64,000 nucleotides of DNA from Nageia nagi (taxonomy: Eukaryota > Pinophyta). Position numbers and translations under genes: made by a program. Location: positions 169,446,001 to 169,510,000 of the forward strand of contig JBITNC010000001.1 of the NCBI GenBank assembly GCA_050084985.1, given 5' to 3'. The notes beneath the pieces were generated by a model. It did not search any database, was not told the origin of the DNA, and was given only the letters and a program-made list of their open reading frames with translations. This document shows, piece after piece, positions 38,201-50,200 of the stretch (the first letter of the stretch is position 1; every line of letters starts with the position of its first letter).

Positions 38201-41200
38201 AAAATGGTGTTAGCTCAAGTCCTCTTGGCTCCTCTCAGCTCTAGAATGCAAAAAAAAAAGAAATGAATGAGCTTTTTGGTGACTTAAACCCCTTTACCTG
38301 TGCCCAAAACAACTAGACGATTTTTTGCCCTTTTTTTTGGGAAGTGCAATTTTTTGCATAATCTAATCGGCCAAAAAATCGGATTTACTCCTGAAATATC
38401 ATCGGCTGATTTTTTCCGAAAAAATAGTAATTTTTTGTTTAAAAAATCGTGAATCGGAATCGGAAAAAATTGGATAAACACTTTTTTGAAAAAAAGCGAA
38501 TCCAATTCGAATCGGGTCGTTTGCTTGACCGATTCTGATTTTATATGATTCCGATTCGATTTTTACAACTACGATTGAAACCCCAAGGTTTATATATTCA
38601 CAAAAAAAAATACTGGCTTACGCACTAACTCTTCGGGAATAGTTCAGTTCAGCATACGAAAGACTAGATGTTAACTCACATTTTTAGGCCTTTGGAGTAT
38701 TTTGCAAGGATCAAAAGTTCTATCGATGTATAAAAAAGAGAGCAATAACGTCAAAAGAAAGCACAAAATGAGAATGATACGAAACAATATTGGTTAAGTT
38801 TCAAAGTGAGTATTACAATGGTGCATTGTCTAAACTATCTTTCTTCCTAATCAATTAAGAGATTTCATTCAAATTCTTCTAATTTGAAAATAATTGACAT
38901 AAGTCCAACTTATTTCCAAATTAGAGTAAAGAGCAAAACTGATTGTCGGTTCTCCTAAGTAGGACTGATTGGCAATCTTATAATCTTAACAAAAGAATAC
39001 ATTCCTGATTTTGTTTCGAATGAAAAGTCTAATTAGATGGCATAGAATGAAAGAACATTCAGATTACAATCATTTAACATGTAAGTTGTGAATAGCAACG
39101 ATCTAGAAATGATTCAAGCACTTTAAAATTTTTTTAACAAAACTTTCCTAAAACTCAAAACTTTTCAAGGAAAAGGTGCAAAAGCATTCAAATCATAAAA
39201 GAAAGGTACAAAGATCCAATCCACAACTCCAAAAGATATTAGATTCACTTTCGTTCAATAGTTCACCACTTTGCATTTACTTGGAAAAAGATTTTTTTAC
39301 AAAAATCTTCAAGTTTGCTTCTCTCTTACAAATGATTCATTCTCCAATAATAAGACCCCTTAGGGTATACTTATAGACTTTTTGAGAGCAACCTAGTGTT
39401 GCCCTAAGTGACACCCATCTTCCCAGATGCCCCAACAAAGAGAACCAACCGTGAAAGATCTCCTCAACCCTGGAGGAAAGTGATATCTCTTAGGAGCAAG
39501 CGGTGGGGACGAGGAAAATGATGGTGAGACAAAAGAGCAGAAGAAGAAAAGCAAGCAGGATGAGCACCAAGGTAAGGAAGTTGCCCTCATTCAATCCACT
39601 CCAATGAAAAAGTCAAGGCAAATAAAAGGAGAGTACTAGTGCAAAGACTTCCTCCCAAACCAGCCATTGAACATCTAGAGCTTGACTTGGACGCCTGCCT
39701 AAGAGCTTTAAGCATGAGCACAACTCATGATGAGGATATTGATCCATATTTGAGGTTTGAGGACGAAGAAGAGGAGCTCTCTGATGGTAAGAAGGTGAGA
39801 AGAGTAGAGACTTATGTTTCTACGAACAGAAAGGAGATCTCCATCAACCATTGTTATTTCAAGTAGAAACGTCCCAAAGGATCGAAAGATTGTTTAATAG
39901 AAACTTTCAAGATGCCCGCAAAGCTAGGCTTGTCAGCAAGTAAGCACATAGTCACCCAAAATGCAGCAGTTATGGAGCAAGAGGGCTATGAGGCCGAGAG
40001 GTGAGGAGATTGAAAAAGGAACTTACAGCTAATAGAAAAATCATAAGGGAGTTCCAAATTGTAAGTACTACTCTTGTTGAGCTTAAAAAGCAAGGATCAT
40101 TCCCTGTAGGTTGGGAGTTAATGAAGGATTCCTTGAAAAGGAGAAGATGGAGACCATTGAGATGCTTGCTCCTCAAATCTATGGCCTTATCGAGGAGGGG
40201 GTTGAGCTAAGAGAATTGAAGTCGTAAATAATGTCCATCCTTGAAAAGCTTGATGGTGTAAAATCTCAAATAATTCTCCATGCAAATATTAGCCAATTAA
40301 TAAGTAATAAAAATCAAATTGGGCCTCTAAGCATGCTATGAATTGATATAGGGCATCAAACATGTACAAAAATGTGCCAGAAACCCCAACGTTGCACTTG
40401 TTGAGCTAGAAAATACCTCAAAAGCTCAATGTGGCAACTAGGGCATCCACAAATCATGCAAAATACACCATAAACAATCCTAGAAACATGATGTCACACC
40501 AAGAGAAGCAAGATATCATCAAACGCATATCACAATGAGATAAGAAATGGAGATCAAGTGTGCCATGACTCAATTAATGAAGAAATGATGGGAACAATAC
40601 AATACCAGGCCCTCATGGCTCAACGTTGGCCTCCAAGGAGCCAACTAGGGCACACCAATATGCGAATCGGATAACTTATGCAGATATGTTGTAGAAGAAC
40701 CACACCCTACCAAATCTGTGGACGCCTCACTGAAGGGCTTCTTCACAAGCTAGCTCTTGGGAAAGAGAACAAGTGCGATTCCGGAATGTAACATCCCCTT
40801 TTGAGTAAAAATAAGTAAATTTGGGATCTTAGGTGTTAGCTTTGTAAATATTTTGTTTTTGCATTATTAGTTACTTGGGATAGAAAAGTAATGGTCCATT
40901 GGACCCAAATTGTGAGCCTAAGAGGGACATTTTCCTCCCAAACTTAGGATGAGTTATTTTATTATTTATTTATGCACTTGGAGATCCTAAAAATGATTGT
41001 GGGAATCCCAAGCCTCATTTAACACCTAGGATGGTATATTAAGCACGAATAATCACTTATGGCCCCAATGTTGGACTTGGGAGCACTTGTACACTTGCGC
41101 TAGCCTCAGGGAGACTCCTAGACTCCCACGTTGGCCCATGATGACACCTAAGCACCCACACAACTCCTAGATCCATGTTAGGCATGTGTGGCACTCTAGA

Positions 41201-44200
41201 TCCCACATGGGCATTTATGACCTTGGGCACACATGATCCCTAGGCACCCATGTTGGGCATTTTGGAGCCTTTAGGACGCTAACGTTGGATTAGAGGAGTT
41301 GGGTGATGACTTCTAGGTGAGATCCAAATCCAGAATGTGTTATATAAGGCATTGGAGCCTCATTGTAGAGATATGTTAATTCTTATATTGAAACCCCTTT
41401 AACTCTTCAGAGCTTCTCAAGTCCTGGCAGCGTCAAGCACCCTTTGGTTGTGTAGACCAGGGAGAGTCTAGGAGGCTTAGAATACCTTTTGACTAGTGGT
41501 TGAGGTGAATGTTCATTCTGTGAGGTTGCCCTAACCTGAGGCGTCCATAGCGGTCTGCACCTTTGAATCCATCTAGTGGCATTCTGGAACTGCATTCATT
41601 CTCTTCGTCAAGAGCTAGCCTGTGAGGAGGCCCTTCAATGTGGCATCCACAGACCTGGTAGAGTGTCGTTCTACAACATATCTGTAGCAATGTACATCTT
41701 TGCACATCAATGTGCCCTAGTTGGCTCCTTGGAGGCCAACGTTGAGCCTTTGTGGGCTTGGTTTGTATTGTACTCATCATTCCATCATTAATTGAGCTGT
41801 GGCACACTTGATCTCCAATTTCTGTCTCATATTTTGTTGTGTTTGGTGATATTTTACTCCTCTTGGTGTGACGTCATAATTTTGGAATTATTTGTGGTGT
41901 ATTTTACATGATACATATATGCCCTAGTGTGACGTTGGCTTGTAGTAGTGATTTCTGGCTAAAATAGTGCAACCTTGGGATTTTTGGTTCATTATTGTGC
42001 ATGTTTGATGCCCTAGATTAGTTCCTGGCATGCTTAGGGGAATATTTTGATATTTATTGCTTGTTGGTTGGCTAATATTTGCGTTGGAGAATTAATTGGG
42101 ATTTTACACGGAATGCCACTGGATGGATTCAAAGATGCTGACCACTATGGACGCCTCAGGGTAGGGAAACCTAACAGCATGAACAATCACTTCAACTACT
42201 AGTCAGAAGGTGTTCAAAGCTTCCTGGAATCTCCTTGGTCTACACGTCGAAGGGTGCTTGATGTTGCTAAGTCTTTGGTAATTCTAAAGAGAAGAAGGGT
42301 TTTCAATATAATAATCAACATATCTTTGTAATGGTGCTCCAATGTCTTTTATAACATCACTGAAGCTAGATCTCACCTAGAATGTGAGGATCCAAACTTA
42401 CCCTCAATCAAAAGCAAACAGTATTAGGGTTTCTACAACCCTCAAACACCAAACGACCACATCACAATGCAAGAACAACCCAAACGATTGCCCTCTAGGG
42501 CACACAAACACCTTAACACTCCAACATGGGCCTCCCAGGCTTCCCGAACAACACAACACCAAACAAGGATCACACAATGCTGACATCAGCCCCTAGGGCT
42601 TCCCCAACACACTAAGAACCCTACAAATACCTTACAACAAGAATGCACAACATAAGAATGCCAACAATGGGTATACACAACAATATGATACCAATATGAA
42701 GCTTCCAACACCAATATATCAAACACATGGAACATACAATGGAACAACACAGCAATGTGGGACACAATGAGCTATCTTTTATTATGAGAGACAATGAATA
42801 TACAATGGAGGTACACCAACAGATCTAGGGTTCCAAACCCTCAAAAAGCCAAACACAAAATAGGATTAGACTTACTTAGCAATCGGAATCCCCTCCTGGG
42901 AAGGAGTCTCCTCGAATCCTGGCAACCATTGAAGGTAGAAGCTCGTCCTCGGAATTCCACTGGATGGGCTAGGTGACCCAACCTTGCCACTCCTTTAGAC
43001 GTTGTCTAGGAATAGTAACTCAGCATCGCTAAGACTTTGTTACCCAATTGGGTTTGGTATAGAAAGTATATGATAAGTGGTAGCCTCATAATGGGGGCTC
43101 ATCCCCTATATATAGTCTTTCCTAGATCTCACCTAGGAATCATGCGCATGCCTCTATATTCCCATGTTGCCTAGGGATACCCGTAATCACAAGATCAACG
43201 GTTAGATATGCAATGCCTTGGAATTATGCACTACAACTTAGACAAGCAATCCCATTCTTATTGCTACATGCATTGAATACACAACACAACATACTCATCT
43301 CCCAAGGAGTGGGACGCCACATTCCAAGGAGTCAATATGGGTCTGTTCATAGAATTACGTGGGCGGCCCAAAGTGGAAGATTGGTCCGGTGCGAACTTCA
43401 AGAGACCATAACTCCTTCGTTTCTTGATGAAACCATGTTGTGTGACCTGTCAAAACGTTTCCCACGAGATGCCCTATCCAAAGAACCAATCATATCAACT
43501 AACCAAGACCTGTGGTGAACTCTACCTTCTAAAAGGGGATGTTACAGGGATTCCCACAATCCGGGATTACCCATACACACAACACTACATTGGGATTCCC
43601 CCAATCTGGGATTATCCATACAAATAACACAACATGACTACTCAAGGTGAGACGTACCATTTCTGGGCTCATAATGGGGTCCACAGACCATAAGCTTCTA
43701 CTTGAGTTAAACATATACAACATGAATATAAACAACACCTAGAATACAAATAGGTCATGATACAATTGATCATTGGCTCAAATGGGATGTCACAAAGCCT
43801 CCCCTCCTAGGATTGCTTGCCCTCAAGCAACTACAATACAATCCAGGATCCCAAAGCCACCTCAGAGAATAGAACCCATCATGCTCCAAGGGTGCCAAGA
43901 CAACATCACCACGTAGAGACACAACATTCCAAGTGTCCATTGAAACCACATCAAGATCAGCAAACTCAGCTTCAAGGGTGTGCTCAATAGCCTTCAAAAA
44001 ACGAGCATGCAATGACTCATCATCAGTCCTTAAGACTCCCCAATCGATGTGCAAACATGTGCTCATAGTTTCCAACATCGAGTCTTCAATGGTGTCTAAG
44101 AATGCCATCAAATCAAAGCTAAAAATCCTCAAACCATCATCATGACACACAGTAACAGTGTGTCTACTAACAGTAATCAAAGAGACATCAATCTCAATTC

Positions 44201-47200
44201 TCAAGTCATGAGAGACAACTCTTGAATCAAGACATGCAAAGACGGTCCCATGAGTCATCGAAACAACCCTCTTCTCCATCATAAACTCTGTCATCACACT
44301 GCCCTCAAGAAGTGGCATGAATACAATCCCAAAATCTGTAGGGTATGCAGTCCATGAAGTCTTCAATGATGTGTTAACAACAGCACCTAATTCAATTGCT
44401 GCGAATGCAACAACAGCTCCTCAGCAAGTGGCAGATGTGACCACATATGTAGTCCAATCAAACACAGTCAACATGTGACCAAGTGCAACTTTTAAGACAT
44501 GAATGGAATCCTCCGGGAATGCCCTCATTGTCCCTGTATCAATATCAGCCAACACACTAAAATGTGCAGCCCATAGTAAACGATTGGCGGCCCTCAAACT
44601 ATCGCAAGATGATGCATCAACAACCCCCTTTACCTTGGTCACCAATACAGTTCCAAGCGCAGCCCCAAGAGTGTCAACAAACTTAGCCTTCCCTATGTGA
44701 ACAACTACTTCAAATTCATCGAATGCATCAGTCCCATGTATGACAACATTAGTGTTTGCTCCTCCTCTTGCAACAATCTTAACATCATCAAATGCAGCCC
44801 ATAATGAGTGGACAACAACACTCAATGCAACTTTGACTTTATCAGTCAACATACCATCATATGTAGCCCTTATCATCATGTCAATTGTGATCGGAAACAC
44901 TATAACAATAGTCTTCCCAACAATGATAGCTAATGATACCGTTATCACTCTCATTATGACATTGTCAAAGCCCTTGTCGTTCAAAGTGAATCTGACATCA
45001 ACAAGGCTGAATGGACAGACCATGCATACCTCTAACACCTCATGTGATCATTTGGAACACAACGTTCCATACTCACAGCTGCAAGTATCTCCTTGCAGAC
45101 TGAAACTATAAGCGGGAATCCTCCAATGGATGTGCTAGTGATGTAGCTATCAACAATCTCTCTTCTTTCTGTATGCAATTGTTCATGCCAAGGACAAGAT
45201 TAGTGATCAACAAAGCTGTATTGAAGAACAAGTCATACCTCCCCAAAGCAAGAAGCTCATTCTCCAAGCTAGGATCACTATGGATCCATCTTGCCCAATC
45301 TCTCCAAGAGTCTAGACTCATGTGTCTCTCCGATGCTCAATGTGGGGTGTCCTACTCTCTCGTAGCTTAACGTGACATACCTCACCTCCTTAAGGTCTGA
45401 CGTGAGGTGTCCAAGTCTCCCAAAGCTCCATGTGAGATGTTTTATTACTCCTATCTCAAATGTTGGGTATCTAAGACCCTAAAGACTCTCCATATCATCT
45501 TCTGCTCCTCCCTCATCCAATGTGGTTCCCATAAGCTTACTGAGGCTCAACATTGCCAACTTCATCTACTCCGATCCCGAAGGGGGGTGCCCAAGCCTCT
45601 AAGGGCTCAACATGGGCTCCTTAAGCCTTTCCAACTCTATTGGGGGTCCTCAAGCCTCCAAAGGCTCAATGTGGGTTCCCTAAGATCCTTCAGCTCTGTC
45701 ATAGGGCCTTCAAGCTTCCAAGGGCTCAACGTGGCAAGTGCTAGCTCCTCCGAACTCAAGGTAGGGTGATTAGCCACTTCTTCCTCCAACGTGGGATGCC
45801 TAGGCCTCCTCACACTCAACTTAGACCATGATGGTTCCTTCAATTCAACCGTCCACACTCCATGCTCCTCAAACTGCAATGAAGGACATAGGATTTCATC
45901 CAACCTTGACGTACCCCCTCCAAGCTCCCCGGAATGCAACGTGGGTGTGGGGACTCCTCCATGACAAACGTGGCCCCTCCTGGCTCCTCAGGCTACAACG
46001 TGGCCTCTCCTTCTGTCTTCTTCTGATCCAAGGCATCATCCTCAAACACATCCAGATATTGATCCAAGATTCCTTGGATCTCAGATGGATGCTTCTTGGC
46101 CTCCCCAGTGTCCAATGTGGGACCTCCTATGGCCAATGTGAAGACGCAGGCCCCCTCAATAGCACCCTTTCGGATTGTAGCATCCATATTCTTCGTTGAG
46201 ATTACTTCCATGATTGCTTCTAGTTTGTGGCTTGCGGCACTGGATTGGGGTTCTTTCTCTCATTCGGCCTCCTTCATATCCAAGGCTGTGTCATCCTTGA
46301 AACCTTCCTCTAGATCGGCCTTCTCCTTCAGATCCAGGGCTGCGTCCTCCTTGCAACCCGCCTTTGGATCGGATGTTGGGATTGGGCTGGTCCCTATCTC
46401 TCCAACGATGCTTCCAACCCATGCATCCACCCTCTACCCTAGCAACTCTTGGTACACATGAAAGGTGACGTCCCTTTGGAACTCCTCGGCCATGCTACGA
46501 TAGATTTGGAGCAAGATCTCAATACATGGTGGTGTTTTGTGCGTCGGATTTGGCCTTGGCAATTGCGGTCTCCATCTCTTCTTACTCATCCTTTCCACAT
46601 GCCTTTTGCCCAAGTACCAGATGAGCTTCTCCCTCTCCACTATTGGAATCTTCTTTTCTTCGAACCTCTGAAGCAAATGGCGGAAAACCTTCGGATCGTA
46701 GTCCAACTTCTTTGCTGTGACTGTAGATCGGCCTTCCATCCCCTCAGGCTGGCAAGATCTAGGCTTTGATACCACTTGTGAGGATCTAAAATTACCCTTA
46801 ATAAAAAATAGTACTAGGGTTTCTGTGACCCTCAAACACCAAACGGCCACACCACCACAATGCAAGAACAACCCCAACGATTGCCCTTTAGGGCACACAA
46901 ACACCTCAACACTCCAACGTGGGCCTCCTAAGCTTCCCAAACAACACACAACACCAAACAAGGATCACACAATGCTGACATTAGCCCTTAGGGCTTCCCC
47001 AAAACACTACGAACCCTACAAATAGCTTACAACAACAATGCACAACACAAGAATGCCAACGATGGGTATACACAACAATATGATACCAGTATGAAGCTTC
47101 CAACACTAATATATCAAACACATGGAACATACAATGGAACAACACAACAATGTGGGACACAATGAGCTATCTTTTATTATGAGAGACAATGAATATACAA

Positions 47201-50200
47201 TGGAGGTACACCAACAGATCTAGGGTTCCAAACCCTCAACAAGCCGAACACACAATAGGATTAGACTGACTTCCTTAGCAATCGGAATCCCCTCCTGCAA
47301 AGGAGTCTTCTCGAATCCTGGCAACCAATGAAGGTAGAAGCTCGTCCTTGGAATTCCACTAGATGGGCTAGGTGATCCATCTAAGCTGTAGAATGTCAAG
47401 CTCCCAACCTTGCCACTCCACTAGACGCCGTCTAGGAATAGTTACTCAACATCACTAAGACTTTTTTGCCCGATCGGGTCTGGTATAGAAAGTATATGAT
47501 AAGTGGTAACCTCATAATGGGGGCTCATCCTCTATATATAGTCTCCCCTAGATCTCACCTAGGAATCATGTGCATGCCTTTGTATTCCCATGTTGCCTAG
47601 GGATACCCGTAATCACAAGATCCAATGGTTAGATATGCAATGCCTTGGAATCATGCACTACAACTTAGACAAGCAGTCCCATTCTTATTGCTACATGCAT
47701 TGAATGCACAACACAACATACTCATCTCCCAAGGAGTGGGACGTCACATTCCAAGGAGTCACTATGGGGCTATTCATAGATTTCCAGGGGCGGCCACAAA
47801 GTGGAAGACTGGTCCAACTGGCGAACATCAGGAGACCATAACTCCTTTGTTTCTTGATGAAACCATGTCGTGTGACTTGTCAAAATGTTTCCCACAAGAT
47901 GCCCTATCCAAAGAACCAATCATATCAACTCACCAAGACTTGTGGCGAACTCTACCTTCTAAAAGGGGATGTTATAGGGATTCCCACAATCTGGGATTAC
48001 CCATACACACAACACTACATTGGGATTCACACAATCTAGGATTACCCATACACATAACACATCATTACTCAAGGGGAGATGTCCCATTTCTTGGCTCACG
48101 GTGGGGTCCATAGACCATAAGCTCCTGCTTGAGTTACACATATACAACATGAACATGAACAACACCTAGAATACAAAGAGGCCATGATACAATTGATCAT
48201 TGGCTCAAATGGGACGTCACATAGAAGTCATCACTTAGTCTCTCCAATCCAACGCTAGCCTCCTAGAGGCTCCAAAATGCCCAGTGTGGGTGCCTAGGGA
48301 TCATGCATGCCCAACGTGGGTCTCTAGGGGTCTTACATGCCCCACATGGGTCCTCATGCTCAACGTGGGTGTCTTGGAAGTCATACATGCCAACTTGGGG
48401 TCTAGGAGTCATGTGTGGGTGTCTTTGTGTCATCAAGGGCCAACATGGGCATCTAGGAGTCTCCCAAGGCTGGCACAAGCATACAAGTTTAATAATGCTC
48501 CCCAAATCCAACTTGGGGTTAGGGGTGACTATCCATGCTTACTATGCCATCTTTAGGTGTTACATAAAACTTGGGATTCTCCAAATCAATTTTAGGATCT
48601 CCAAGTGCATAAATAAATAATAAAATAACTCATCCTAAGCTTGGGAGGAAAACTTCCCTCTTTGGGGCTCACAATGTGGGTTTGATGGACCATTATATTT
48701 CTATCCCAAGTAACTAATAATGCAAAAATAAAATATTTACAAAGAGAACACCTAGGATCCCAAATTTACTTAATTTTGCTCAAAAATGGGTGTTATAGAT
48801 GGTTATCCCCTACCATTACTAAGCTGGAACTTACCTTTGCTGATAGAGTTAAGAAACTAGTCTACTGCGACAAATTTATGTACTAACACGATTGGCTGAA
48901 GCATGCATTGGACAAGTGCCAAGCGGTGCTTAAAGCCAGGATACACATGAGGATGTAGGTTGAGGAGCAAATGAGATAGTATTTATACCAGTTGAAGTTC
49001 CAGAGGGAAGATAGTAATGTGCGGAAGAAGGAAGCTATCTTGGCAGAGGCATAGAATCTCATTAAGGAGCATCTTGAGGTTGAAGACCTCAATCTTCAAA
49101 AGGTGGGTAGACCTATTCATCATGAGAGACAAATGGTCATCAAGAGGTTTCAAATGCAAGCTACATCTCGACAAATTGAGGAATTTTACAAGCAAAATGG
49201 CAACGTCTTGAGTATGATTAACAGAGGAGTGCCAGATCAAATCTGCCCTAGATTTAATTCACATGCAGATTCTGTCTACAACAATCTTTTCATTGTTTAA
49301 TGCATATTGGTGATGGTTCTCAGACTCTTTATTTGATTTGACCGGTGTAGGGATGAGTATTTGCTCCTACCAGATCAAATCTGTCAGACTTATTTATGGA
49401 TCTAACCAGTGCAGGGATGAGGTTTTGCTCTTGCTGTTTCAGATGTCAAACATTATTAGCATATCTGATTTTATTTTGCATAGTTTAGAGATAGATTAGA
49501 TGTTTGTGGCGGTGACATTTATGTTTTGACAGTTTTTAGATGCCACTTGCATAGATATGTGTGTTGTAATATGATTTTGTATTGGTATGCATGTTGCATG
49601 TGACTGTGAAGCATGCCATATCAGATTTGATGCCTTTAGCGCAACATTGCATTTATTGCAACTACTTTTGATGGGCTATTTATACCTCATTCATGCCATT
49701 CCAAAGGAGATTTTGCATATTGAATTTTTGCATACTGAGATATTGCAAGATTTGGCATATGGGACTTTGCATATTGAGATATTGTATGTTGAGAATCTTG
49801 CATATTGATTTTGCAATTTCAAAGATTGAAATACTCATGTTTTGTTATCGAATATATCTTGCAAAGTGGATTTCTTTCTAGGATGATGCTCTAAAAGAAA
49901 TGCTATGAAATTTGTCATTCCTGGGATCGTGCATGCTATCTTGTAAGAATTTCTTGCTATTTTGAATGATTTTTACTATTTAAGTGCATTATCTTTGAAA
50001 ACTAAGAGTTTTAAGAGAAGAAGGTTGAATATCTTGTGAAGTGGTTTAAGTTATTTATTCCATTATTTGCACATAAGTGAATGTATTCTATGGTGTATAG
50101 CTTATCTTTATGTCATTCAAGTAGAATACATGTATTCATATGTTCATCATTTCCGTTCATCTTCATTTCCATCGAGTCTTCCATCATAGACCCTACAGCT

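Larger units (their letters stand above)
42383..48221 (-). mobile_element. Complete non-autonomous LTR element C
   Basis: Target duplication TAGAA (42378-42382 and 48222-48226). LTRs are 42383-43794 and 46777-48221, beginning TGTGAGGATC and ending GATGTCACA or GACGTCACA. The PBS is 46763-46774 and the PPT 43795-43808. The internal 3.0 kb has no gag zinc knuckle, protease, RT or integrase motif that I can recognise. It is therefore a LARD-like passenger mobilised by another element. It inserted into solo LTR R. Confidence 0.9.
40257..48797 (-). mobile_element. Solo LTR R (family B), interrupted twice
   Basis: Target duplication GATGG at 40252-40256 and 48798-48802. Pieces 40257-40786, 42114-42382 and 48227-48797 join to about 1.37 kb and are the reverse complement of solo LTR F (40787-42108). 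It begins TGTAAAATCTC and ends GGTGTTATA on the plus strand (a degraded CA end). The element interrupts ORFX copy 3. Confidence 0.9.
39410..49300 (+). pseudogene. ORFX copy 3, split by an LTR nest
   Basis: The left part is 39410-40251. It contains HIVTQNAAVMEQEGYEAE at about 39948-40000 and RRLKKELTANRKIIREFQIV at 40004-40063, matching the copy 2 coiled coil (AIISNAKAITKDGMMKDK, LKKELAAQKKLTKE). The right part is 48803-49300. It contains LYQLKFQREDSNVRKKEAIL and IHHERQMVIKRFQMQATSRQ, matching copy 4 (GLRFIQEDANARKEDLVV, KNERQLVVWGYQKE). The solo LTR 40257-48797 interrupts it between these parts with a GATGG duplication. The N-terminal two thirds are absent. Confidence 0.65.

Noticed and set aside
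44740-45111. Plus-strand 123-residue frame
   Set aside because: Antisense shadow of the long minus-strand frame of element C.
47625-48113. 162-residue plus-strand frame and its twin at 43213-43518
   Set aside because: Both lie inside the LTRs of element C in antisense; similarity between them is LTR identity, not gene conservation.
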